Of a stretch of DNA of 64,000 nt, positions 11,965-22,700 are shown one piece after another. The stretch spans positions 29,946,768-30,010,767 of the forward strand of contig NC_049980.1 of assembly GCF_000003815.2 (NCBI RefSeq). The letters are read 5' to 3'. Position numbers and translations under genes: made by a program. The DNA comes from Branchiostoma floridae (Eukaryota; Chordata; Leptocardii; Amphioxiformes; Branchiostomatidae). Below the pieces are notes generated by a model that searched no databases, had not been told where the DNA came from, and saw only the letters and a list, made by a program, of their open reading frames with translations. Each line of letters starts with the position of its first letter. Position 1 is the first letter of the stretch.

Positions 11965-14014
11965 GTAAATAATGTAGACAATCGTTTTCTTAAATCCATA
12001 TGTCCCTATATCTCTGACAAAATTGCATATGTTTTTAACTTGTCTCTAAATCACGGAGTCTTCCCTGAATCCTGGAAAAGAGCAAATGTGGTACCAATTT
12101 TCAAAAAGGGGGACCCCGAGGATGTGTCGAATTACCGACCTGTATCCCTACTCCCCTGTTTGTCTAAAATCCTTGAAAAGATTGTATTTAAACACTTGTA
12201 CAACCACCTGATGTCCCAAAACTTATTATATTCTCTCCAGTCTGGATTTATCCGTGGAGATTCTACAGTTGGCCAACTTGTTTGTGTAACTGACAAAATT
12301 CTTGAAGCTCTTGACTCTAATAGAGAGGTCCGAGCGGTTTATTTAGATTTTTCACGTGCATTTGACAAAGTTTGGCATAAGGGCATCATTTTCAAGCTTC
12401 AAAGAAATGGGGTCGAGGGTCCGGTCCTAAATTGGTTCCACAGCTATCTTTCTGATCGTGTACAAAGAGTAGTTATAGATGGCCAGCACTCAGATTGGTG
12501 TAATATTCGCGCAGGCGTACCACAGGGTTCTGTATTAGGCCCCCTCTTATTTCTTGTTTACATCAATGATATGGTGGACGATTTATCATCTTGCCCGTTT
12601 CTCTTTGCAGATGATAGTTCTTTAATAGATATAGTGGATAGCCCAACCGAAACTGCGTCAAGTCTAAATTCTGATCTTAGTAAGATATCATGTTGGGCTT
12701 CCACATGGCTTATGAAACTGAATCCTTTAAAAACTGAGGAAATGTGTTTTTCCAGGAAAATCGATCCCCCTTGCCATCCTCCCCTTTTTCTTGATAACTG
12801 TGTCATTCAATCTGTAAAAGACCACAAGCACATTGGTGTTTTTCTCACGTCCACCATGTCTTGGGAAAAACATATTACACACATGATTGCCAAAGTATCT
12901 AAACGTGTGTCCACACTTAACAAACTTAAATTTAAATTGCCACGACATGTACTCGAAGTTATCTACAAGTCCTTCATTCGTCCTCTTCTTGAATACGCCG
13001 ACATAGTATGGCATGGCTGCACTATATCGGACTCCCGACGTATAGAAAGAGTACAATATGAGTGCTCACTCACAGTATCAGGTGCTGTGAGAGGATCCTC
13101 ATATTTGCCACTCCTTTCTGAACTTGGGTGGGAAAAGCTGTCTGACCGTCGCTATATTCACTCATTGACAATGTTTCATAAAATTGTTCATGGTCAAACT
13201 CGCCAGTACCTTCAGGAGTTGATCACTCCTGAAGTTTCTGCCCTTACTCCCTACGACCTTCGCAACAAACACAACTTACAGTCACCGGCTTGTACCACCA
13301 CTCGTTACCAAAGGTCCTTTATTCCGTATGCTACACATCACTGGAATGATCTTGATTTAGCTGTTCGGTCATTAAATCCTTCAACATTCAAAAACTACTT
13401 AATAAAATTGGTTCGCCCTTCCCCTAACACACATTTTAGACATGGCCCCAGGTACGCCTGCGTTTTACTAACACGCCTCCGCATCGGGACCTGTAGTTTG
13501 AACTTTAGCTTATTCACACGTAATCTAGTCGATAGTCCTTCTTGTAGCTGTGGCTCCCGATGCGAAAGCGTTGTCCATTATTTATTGTACTGCCCAAACT
13601 ACAACCATCTTAGAAAAACCCTTCTCTGCAATCTTCAAGACCTTTTAACCCTTGATTTGAAAACTACGTCTGACCCAGTCTTAACTCAACTTTTACTCAA
13701 GGGTTCACCCACTTTACCAACAGTAACAAATAACCATATCATGCAGCTTACACAGACATACATACTCCAGACCAACCGTTTTCAAACTGATTGACATTTT
13801 CCTTTAAATCTTGTATGTATATATATATTTATTTGTTGGATCCGTCACCCCACTGCTGTACTACTGCTTTATTTGATCTCACATTGTTTTGTCCTTTGTT
13901 TATTTTATTTTCAAATGTCCTAGTGGTAATGTTAAAATTAGCTTTGCTAGAGTGCATTTACCACTGTGTCTTGTCTTATATGTATACCAATAAAAAAAAA
14001 AAAAAAAAAAAAAA
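11965..14014 (+). mobile_element. 5'-truncated non-LTR retrotransposon (LINE)
   Basis: A long open frame with non-LTR reverse transcriptase is followed by a 3' untranslated region with AATAAA (13989) running into a 24-base poly(A) tail. Coding similarity can be followed in frame back to about 11965, where a stop occurs, so the endonuclease part is missing. The truncated 5' end and poly(A) are the usual result of target-primed reverse transcription. I place it near the jockey/CR1 group from the RT blocks, without a firm clade. Confidence 0.9.
12040..13794 (+). CDS. LINE reverse transcriptase, C-terminal 584 codons
   Basis: The frame is uninterrupted and holds the ordered RT blocks: FKKGDPEDVSNYRPVSLLP, then DFSRAFDKVWH (block A), AGVPQGSVLGPLLF, and the catalytic FADDSS at about 12604-12621 (the Asp pair, with Phe in place of the more common Tyr). 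After the thumb region comes a C-terminal segment with a Cys-rich motif (CSCGSRCES...HYLLYCP) seen after the RT of several jockey-like elements. The protein copies the element RNA into DNA at the insertion site. The listed start is the first possible non-ATG start of the open frame and is not biological, because the copy is 5'-truncated. The lack of stops suggests a young insertion. Confidence 0.93.
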   Translation: MSLNHGVFPESWKRANVVPIFKKGDPEDVSNYRPVSLLPCLSKILEKIVFKHLYNHLMSQNLLYSLQSGFIRGDSTVGQLVCVTDKILEALDSNREVRAVYLDFSRAFDKVWHKGIIFKLQRNGVEGPVLNWFHSYLSDRVQRVVIDGQHSDWCNIRAGVPQGSVLGPLLFLVYINDMVDDLSSCPFLFADDSSLIDIVDSPTETASSLNSDLSKISCWASTWLMKLNPLKTEEMCFSRKIDPPCHPPLFLDNCVIQSVKDHKHIGVFLTSTMSWEKHITHMIAKVSKRVSTLNKLKFKLPRHVLEVIYKSFIRPLLEYADIVWHGCTISDSRRIERVQYECSLTVSGAVRGSSYLPLLSELGWEKLSDRRYIHSLTMFHKIVHGQTRQYLQELITPEVSALTPYDLRNKHNLQSPACTTTRYQRSFIPYATHHWNDLDLAVRSLNPSTFKNYLIKLVRPSPNTHFRHGPRYACVLLTRLRIGTCSLNFSLFTRNLVDSPSCSCGSRCESVVHYLLYCPNYNHLRKTLLCNLQDLLTLDLKTTSDPVLTQLLLKGSPTLPTVTNNHIMQLTQTYILQTNRFQTD

Positions 14015-16630
14015 CTGAGGTGACTGTTTGATATCCATACATGGAGATGTGCAGGCGGAAACTATGCGCAGTTTTCTGGCAGCTACCTGGTCCTGATTGC
14101 TTGCCGAGATCTGATGGCCGTCTGATCCAAAGAGAGTGTATCAAACATTACAGTCATGTTTTGTGCACCTTGTAACTACTGTGTGGAACTCGTGTGGTGC
14201 ACCTAAAGCTGGTTGAGATGTTAACTAAAAACAAGACCAATAACAATTCAGCCATTTTCAGCCATGATTATATTCTGTTCTAAAATGTAGCTGTTATGAT
14301 ATGTGTTAATTTTGGTAGTGACTTACAAGGATACACATTTCGTGTCGAAGAAGAAAAGGATTATCATTTTGCTCTGGTAAGGTTGTTTCGAATCTTTTCC
14401 ATTACTGGTTCCATGAGCACAATTCCGTCTCTTATAAAAGACGACTGCAGTATGATGGCAATTGCTCAATAAATAAAGCTTTCATTGTCATCGTGAACAA
14501 TAATTGAGTTAAAAACGGAGAGACCACCATATAAATGTATATACGAGAATGATGTTTGTTACTCACCAAGCTGATGGAGGCCCAATAGATCCGAGTGGTG
14601 GTGTGGTTGACATGCATGTATTCAGTACTCCAAGCTTCACAGCACAAAGTAAATCTTGCACGTTATCAAACCAATTATTTGAGAGACAACTGAAGGGCCA
14701 TTTTATTTGTGAAATATCAAAAGCATTAAAAGTAGTGTTTCATTACGTTAGTGGAGCCTTTGAATGTATACGTACGTCTGAGCTAGTGTAGCTTATTATT
14801 CGATTACCGGCTTTCCACTGAGATCGGCCTCTTGTACACGTACAAGGACACCTAATCTACGAACCACCACAGCTAGTTTGAGTAACCTGCTAATTGTACT
14901 GTAATTGTAATTATCATATTTGGTATGTGAGTAACGTTAAGTGTTGAGATGGCGAAGGGCAACGTCAATTTTGTGCCCCCTCTTGTGTGACCGTTTTTGT
15001 ATCTTTCGTCCTCGATATGCTGTGGTCTTGACTTTTGGTGGCATATAGCTTTCGATGACAATAGAGTGGTGTTGGGTTGATCCCCTAGAAGCTTGCTCTG
15101 GAATTTCAGGGGCGGTTTTATGGCCGTGTTCTGTCTTCTTATTTTGTTCGTGTTCTCTGATGTCTACGGATGCAGCTAGAGAGCTCGATGAACTTGATCC
15201 CTATGTGTGATACAGAGAAGTTCGCTGTCCTGTCGTACACGTGGACCATGGACTGTTCATGCGTGATAAAATTTGACAAAAAGAGAAGAGTATCCAACAG
15301 TGAGTCGTCTGGCCTCAGCCGGGATTAAAACGAACAGAGATAGCATGTCCATAGCATGCTGGGCATAGCCATAAGCCAATTACTCACCCCGAATGTTTTA
15401 TTCAGGGTGCTACGCTTACGTAAACCACAAAAGATGTAAAAGCCACGGTCAAGTCAAACAAAAGTGATAAGGACAGTCTCGGGGATCAACGCTGTTAGCT
15501 CGATTCCCATGGACGACAAAGAACAAAATGGCAAAAGGCAAGCCAAAGATTCTGGTAAGCTGATGAAGTTATCCAAGACTGGCCCTATGACAGCAAGGCT
15601 TTGCCAGGATGTTTTATCAGTTTATATTCAATGACGTTCACTTTAAAGAAGAATTGGTATACTCTTTCACACTGTTTCGTCAACTGTTAATTACTTTTTT
15701 GACAAAGACACAAGATTAGATATTAGAACTATTGATGCCGCATATACAGGACGTCCACCAGAAAAAATACAGTTTTCAAACTAGACTGAACAACACAAAG
15801 AACAGCAATATTACGCTTAGCTGTTTCAGCAAAAAAAAGTAATAACTTCATTTAAGGGACGCGTGTTTGGGCCACGTGTTTTTCCGCCTTCAAAATATAA
15901 CATGGAGACCAGATAATGTTACCAAAACAAACAGCCGAGATAAGATCCTGATTAGCTTTTCGGCAGATCGTTTTCGTGAAAGACAAACGAAAGTTCACCT
16001 TGGAGCCACAGGTGGTTGAGAAACGGGGTCAATTGAATTGCCTACGAATGATTTGTTCTCTCCGTAGCGCACAGCTACACTTTTTTAGAGAAAACTCCTA
16101 CTCTCTCCTCCCACGGCAAACGTCTGTGAGTTTGTCGTCAAATTTGCTGGAAGAAAGATTGACTTGGAAAAAGGCGTAGGAGGCGACAAGTAGCTGGCGA
16201 GTCCATACACGTACCGTGGGGAGATAGGGCAGGGCAGCATCAACTTAAAGGGGCCAAACTAATCAATAGATAACTGATATGCTTTCCTAAGGAGACGACG
16301 TATCCTTCTGGCTGGGTTTGAAGACGGCAAGACGCGAAGCTAGTCGATGGTCTTGTCCGTAACTTCTAGTCGTAGTTGGCTCATGGTACGTCCCCAACCA
16401 GAGGTTCTGAATTGCCAGTGATCCCGCCTACTTTTCCTTGCAAAGATGAGGTGTGATTTCCATATGTATGGGCACCGCTGACGACACATCTGCCGGGAAA
16501 AAAGAGACGTCATCTTGTAATTAGTTGTCGGTGATGCTCAGCGTGCTCGCTCCGGTCGGCCTCCTGTCAGGCACCTCGCCGCCACACCGAGATCGATTGG
16601 ACAACATTAGGCAAGACCACGATCACACCA
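14015..16630. other. Intergenic region upstream of the Trunk-like gene
   Basis: No coding exon is supported. An AATAAATAAA at about 14468 could be a polyadenylation signal of an unseen transcript or a repeat end. Around 15300-15410, read on the minus strand, there is a weak tRNA-like A/B box pair suggesting an old SINE. Confidence 0.35.
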
Positions 16631-16633
16631 CTT

Positions 16634-16670
16634 TTATATACCCCCTCAAAGGTCGGTCTTTCTCAGTTCT
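16634..16670 (+). promoter_or_regulatory. TATA box and initiator of the Trunk-like gene
   Basis: TTATATA at 16634-16640 is followed by TCAGTTCT at 16663-16670, which fits the TCAGTY initiator. The predicted +1 A is 16665, 30 bases after the TATA box. The start codon follows 110 bases later (16775). The spacing is canonical, so a focused, regulated promoter is likely. A second weaker TATATA at about 16705 is less well placed. Confidence 0.6.
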
Positions 16671-16774
16671 TTGGTAGACGTCAGCTATCAGACACCAGAC
16701 AGAGGTATATAGAGTGGGGACGAGCGACTACGACGTCCATTTAATCGTCTTGCAGGCTGAACGGAAGAAGAGTC

Positions 16775-19700
16775 ATGAAGATGCTGAACTTTCTCTGCAA
16801 TGACATGCGGCCAAGGAAGATCCTGGCAGTTCTATTGGTAGGCAAAAGGCTTTTCTCTCATTTGTTTTGCTATCTTTTTTTCTGCTGAGATCTCACGTAT
16901 TTGGTAGGCATAACTTTTTGACGCTCAATAGTTCTGCTCAGATTGTAATGTTCAGACTGGACATGAAATACTTCTAGTCCTTTAATCCATTACGTGTGTC
17001 GTATACGGTTACGTGTGGGGCCTTTTGTACTGAAGATGTAACGTTATATGTAGTTATGGTGAAAGAACTGGGATACCATGTTTAACACACTTTCAATCAG
17101 CATTTCGTGTGACTTGTAGTTGCCTTTCCGTTGTTGTTTATTTTATAGAATACGATTGTACCCAAAGCGCTGGTTGCTCAGTTGGACAAATTTTTGTTAC
17201 CTGTACATGTGTTGTTGTTGTTGTTGTTGTTGCAATTTGAAGGTAGGATTCGGTCAATTGGAAAGAAATTCGTGATGGAATGTTGAACAAATTCAACATC
17301 AGATTTTGGTTACGCAATGGTTGCGTTCAATTGTATAAACTTATACAAGCTTGCGTTCACTTGCCTACACTTCGAGCAGGTGATAATTTAGACGAAGTAG
17401 ATTCCGATGCTATGGGATAGACTAGAGGCGTAGAGAGGTCAGTACAAAGCAACTTGAATGAATGTACCGTTCCCAGAAAACAAATGTCTGCTGGATCTAT
17501 TAACAAATATTCTTCGCACACCGTTTTTCTCACGCATTCGTCCCGGCATTGGTTCGCGCTCTGTACGTTTTTGTCACTTCTAGATTTCCTACTTAGAGGC
17601 GCATCTAGCTGGCTTTGAAAATTAACGACAGTTTTCCCAGTATGAAAACAACACAAGGTTTCAACAAGATATTTCCACACACAGAAGGACCATAGTATGT
17701 ACACAATGTACTTTGATATTAAGTGAAACTTATTATGTGTATGTAGGTGTTTATGTAGTAAACGTAATGGGAAAACACTGTGAAGAAAACAACAACAACA
17801 AAAAACACAAGGTTACACAGTTTAAATAACGGCCATTACTTCAGCACCAAGGACAAACCTGAGTGGCTTACATGCGCGTGGTGGCGTCTCCACGATATCT
17901 TACAAATAGAAGTGTCACCGCCAGATATACAGTAAATTTTTCACAAAGAAATGGAAAGATCGAAAACACGCGGTTCCCCCCAAGCCGCCACTTGAACGTT
18001 TTCCCTCCAAGAACGCGACCTGGTTGATAAGGAAGTTAACATACATTCGCATAATTCCACCAGGTGCCATTATACCGCCACCTCAAAAAACGTCGTTATA
18101 GAGGCCTTCTCAAGATTGTCTTCAAGACGTAAATATCTGAATTGTATCACATTTAGGATATTCAACATTTGGTGTTCAAGACAATCTTGGGAAGACCTCT
18201 ATCTCTCACCTCTGTACTAACGTTTTTATGAGGTGGCGGTATAATGGCACCTGGTGGAATTATGCGAATGTATGTTAAACTCACCACGTTCACCACAGTT
18301 TGAATGTTATTTGGACGTAAACAGGTCTTCCTTTTTACACCCGGGAGAGTGGTTATGGCTTCAGCTCCAAAGTTTTGTGTGGACAAGGGTTTGAGTTTGT
18401 TGTTGTATTGGATCGGGGTGATATTTGCTATGTGGTGAGGTGTTGGGATCCGCGAAAGTGCCCATCATTGTTGGCTTCCTAACGGCTACACTTAGTATTT
18501 TCAAAGGAACTGGGTTGTATGTTGCCTGCTCTGGGCATGGTGTGGTGCTATTGTAAATCATGTCCCTTTTTTGATACTCTACTTTGCCGCCGACGCATCA
18601 TAATCGACGTGGAAGTTTCTACGCAAGGACGTCACGGAACAGTCATGAGAGAATGCAAAAAAACAATATGCTGGTGCTATGATACAATGTTGAATAAAAA
18701 AATTGTCTCTTTGGGCTGAATATTTCCATTGTTAGTACAAATAGTTCCCAAAGGCCTGTGCGGTTTCTAAATCTAGGCCAGCTAGCAAAATCGATCCTTG
18801 GATACCAGAGGGGTCTACTCATGGAGCACAAAATGTAAATCACGATCAGAAGGCAGAATCAAGATTCATTTTTTTTCGTTTGTTAAAGGTTGCCCGTTGT
18901 ATTCGGGAATTAGACAAAAACATGGGCTAATCAAATTTGACAGGCAAAAATGCTAATGTGGGTAAATGTAGTCCAATGGCCTTTTTTGACGCCGTATGGA
19001 TAGAGGGCTGTTTTCCAATGTGTCTAGGTAACGGTACTCCAATGAGCCCATCTTTCTCCTTCCACCACCTGTTCCCTCGATCCCTATCCGAAGTCAGGCC
19101 CTCATTTTTTGCTGGTGCGTAGCACCAGCTGTGAGACAGGAGAAGCGGGTCTTTGGATGCATGGATGGATGGATGGATGCATGGATCGGTCACTTTAACC
19201 AAATAGCCATCATCATCATCATCGGTCGACGTGATCAAATGTACATTTCGCACATGTCTACACACGACGGGGTTATACCGCCCCTTACGGGGTGACATAC
19301 CCTTTCGTAGGCTAATTACAAGACGGGGATGCGCCAGGTCTCCCGTCCGGGTGAATGATGTAATTCACCATGTGGCTGATACGAGACAGAGGTTCGCCAG
19401 GCCTCCATCCGGGTGATTTTGAAGTGAATCACCAACTCCCGACAGAAGGATTTGCACCAACACACACCGCACCATCGCACGTGTGGGGGTTCTTTAACGT
19501 GCATGGGGTATGGCTCTCCCCATACACGGGACCTCCATTTAACGTCCTATCCGAGGGACGACTCATTTTTCACTTGAGTAAAGTGAGGAAAGTCGTGTAA
19601 AGTGCCTTTCCCAAGGGCACAAGACCGGCAACACGGTAGGCGGATTCGAACCGGCGACCTCTCGATCACGGGCCGAATACAATACCACTGTGCTACGCGG

Positions 19701-22700
19701 CCCCACAATAAAATAAAACCAAATAGCCATTCTATACGTGCTATTGCGTAATCGAGCCAGCATGGCCGAGCGGTGTACAGCACGGTACCTATCTTCCGTA
19801 GATCGTAGGTTCGATCCCCACTTGCTAATTTTTTTTTCTTTGTTAGACAAATCTCATGTAGTGTTTTTTTTTAATAGAAGAAAGACCAATTCAGTAATTC
19901 GATGTTTAAAAACTCTTTTTTCGTGTGATTTTGTTTAACATCCAGGCTTTTTCCAAAATACGCACCAGCCAGCTTTTTTTAGAAGCTTTCTTGTTTACGC
20001 CTGGAACAAGCACACAACGTTTAGCCAGGAATGCCAGAAATCGATCATGTGACCTCTCGATCTCGTGTCTGCAGTCCTAGCTACCTGGGCATTCGACGCC
20101 TCAGGAATATGCACTAGTACTATGGACTATTCATAAAGCATACAAATTGTGTCTACCTTGCAAAGATGTGCTCTTTGTTTGAAGAGCAATTCTTTATCGG
20201 CAAAGTCGCCGAGATTTTTGATCGTCCGGCAAAAAATACGTAACGCTTGTCATAAAACCTATGACTTTTGCCCTCTTTGAAGGCCCTAATGGTAGATACG
20301 GAACGATACAAAGTTTTGGCATGTGATTTCCTTTCATGATAAGTTGAATCTACCTTATCACATTGCCCAGTGATATCTACATAGTACAAATACGACGTTG
20401 TTGTTACATACGAACGTGTCATAATCTCTCTGGGGTTTGATTACGCGGCACAGCAGGCAACTGGTTGTATAGTACACTGAACGACCTAACTTTTGAACAT
20501 ATAACTGCAAATCTGTTTTCATTTTAGTGACATAAATGCCCCATACATATAACACTGGTCGTCTTTTTGGCCATAGGTAAACAATTGAAATGAATATAAC
20601 GAAACTTTGTGTTGAAGAAGATGACGAAGCTATATTTTAAAGATATTCCAAAAAGCAGTTACTCAGGCAACTGGATATGATTTTGGAAAGTCCAGTTGCT
20701 TGAGTAGCTGCTGTTGGGCATATCTTATTACCTGGATGTCTAACCTCCATCGACGTATATGTTTAAAGAAGATGGTATAGACGAAAACATAAAGAACAAT
20801 TTAGTCCTTAAGATTTTTTTCTTCAAATTTTATTGACGAAATCAACAGGGAGATGCAATTTTGACTCTTTAGCTGACCGGGCCCACCTGGCTAAAATTGA
20901 GACGATGATTAAAAACATGTTCTTACATGGAGAGCAATTTCTGAAAATCTAGTTTGATTGCTGTCACAGGTGTTGCCATGGGGTTTCCTATCAAGATTTA
21001 CCAGATGACAGAAGTGGATTTTTATTACGGCCCCATGATCCCTTACTAAGGCACGCAGGTACTTTTTACACGTTTTTGAACTGTCTAACAAAACATCGTA
21101 GTCTACGTCTCTGGACTACAGCTTTTTCTGAGTGTAAAGAGTGTACTGCAGCCTCCGAGGATGAATCACACTTTTGCAGTAGACTTTGCTTCATTTCTCT
21201 TTACACTATTTACACTATAGTAAAGAAGCAGACTAGTCTATGGTGACAGTTTAAAAGTCAAATGTGAATATCAAAGAAGTATTGCTCATAATCCTAATGT
21301 GCATGAGTGTGAAAGCAAACAATACATAAAAGACATCGGCCACAAGTTCAGAATGTTTCCTCCTAATCTTTGCGAATCTAATGGCTGAAGTATGAGGACA
21401 CATTATAAACAGGTAGTATTCTTGTATTTTCTTCCGTGAGCTATACATATTTTTATATATATAATAGTGGTTGTTTAGGAGGGTCAGAAGATATCTTTAT
21501 GTCCAGAAAAAAACACTTGAACTCAATTGCTACGTCTGCCAACATATCGGTGTCCATATATGACGTCACGTGAAAAAGCTCTAAAGATGTCAGTGTGTGC
21601 AATAAGTTTTGCCAACTTGCTGCCAGAAAGTTTTGTTACGTCCGCCAACATATCGGTGTCCATATATGACGTCACGTAAAAACGCTCTAAAGGTGTCAGT
21701 GTGTGCAATCAGTTTTGCCAACTGGCTGTAGGAGAGTTTTGTTACGTCTTACTTGACTTTAGATCCCATACACTTTGAGTAATGATATAGCCTTGCATCA
21801 CATATTTCTAATCATCGAAATCTGTAAAAGTAAGTATTGATTCTCCACTCACCACAATGGGAGAGTCACCCCGTCCTTTTGTTTGTTCAAGATATATCAT
21901 AATCATGTGCTTCTCGTGAGTTAGTACCTGTATATGTAATCTACCAACCAACGTGTCTTTCCCAAACTTAGCATTTGGGGTCGAAAGGTGGTGAAAATGA
22001 CGCCACTTCTTACAATAAAGGGGGCAGAAGGCCAGCCTAAAGATTGCGTCAGGCAACCAAAGAATTCAATCTTTCCCTCAGAGAGACCTCTAGCTATAAC
22101 CCGGAAACAAGGATTGATGGATGTGCATGTCTGATGGCGGGTTAGGTCCCCTGCTGCACCTCTACAGGAGGGTATGCATGGGGATTCCTGGTAATCCTGA
22201 AAATGTATTAAGGAGGACCGACCGTCAAGGCTTAACGATGAATTATGAAGGCTCATTAGAGCTCAACGGTAGATTGACTTGGTCTTAGGAAAGCTTTTAG
22301 GAACGAGTTCTTTGGGTTGTCCCTTTACAATCATTGCATCTATCAGGCAAAACAACCAGTATTATGCAAAAAAAGACACAATCAGGCCCTACATTGTAAC
22401 TTTAAGGCATTGTGGAGTTCGAAGAATTTGTCAATAAATAACAGCGAAGAATTCAGGACAGCAAATTAAAGCTACCAATTGCGCTGAAGCAATGATGTAC
22501 CGACAACGCTTAACGTTGAATTGGAACTATCACTTAACGAGCTACAGGCATACAGACCCTCCTACATGTACGGCGCACCGATCCAGAAGCGTTTCAACCT
22601 CAGGCCCTTGAGCAAGATCCAAAACTTTGCGTCATTGCAGACCAAATCGATCGACCCCGCTGACACCAATTTCTCTCCCCGCGCTCGCGGCTCCCGGAGT

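Noticed and set aside
12727-13056. Minus-strand frames within the LINE
   Set aside because: Opposite to conserved RT motifs; composition is that of an antisense shadow.
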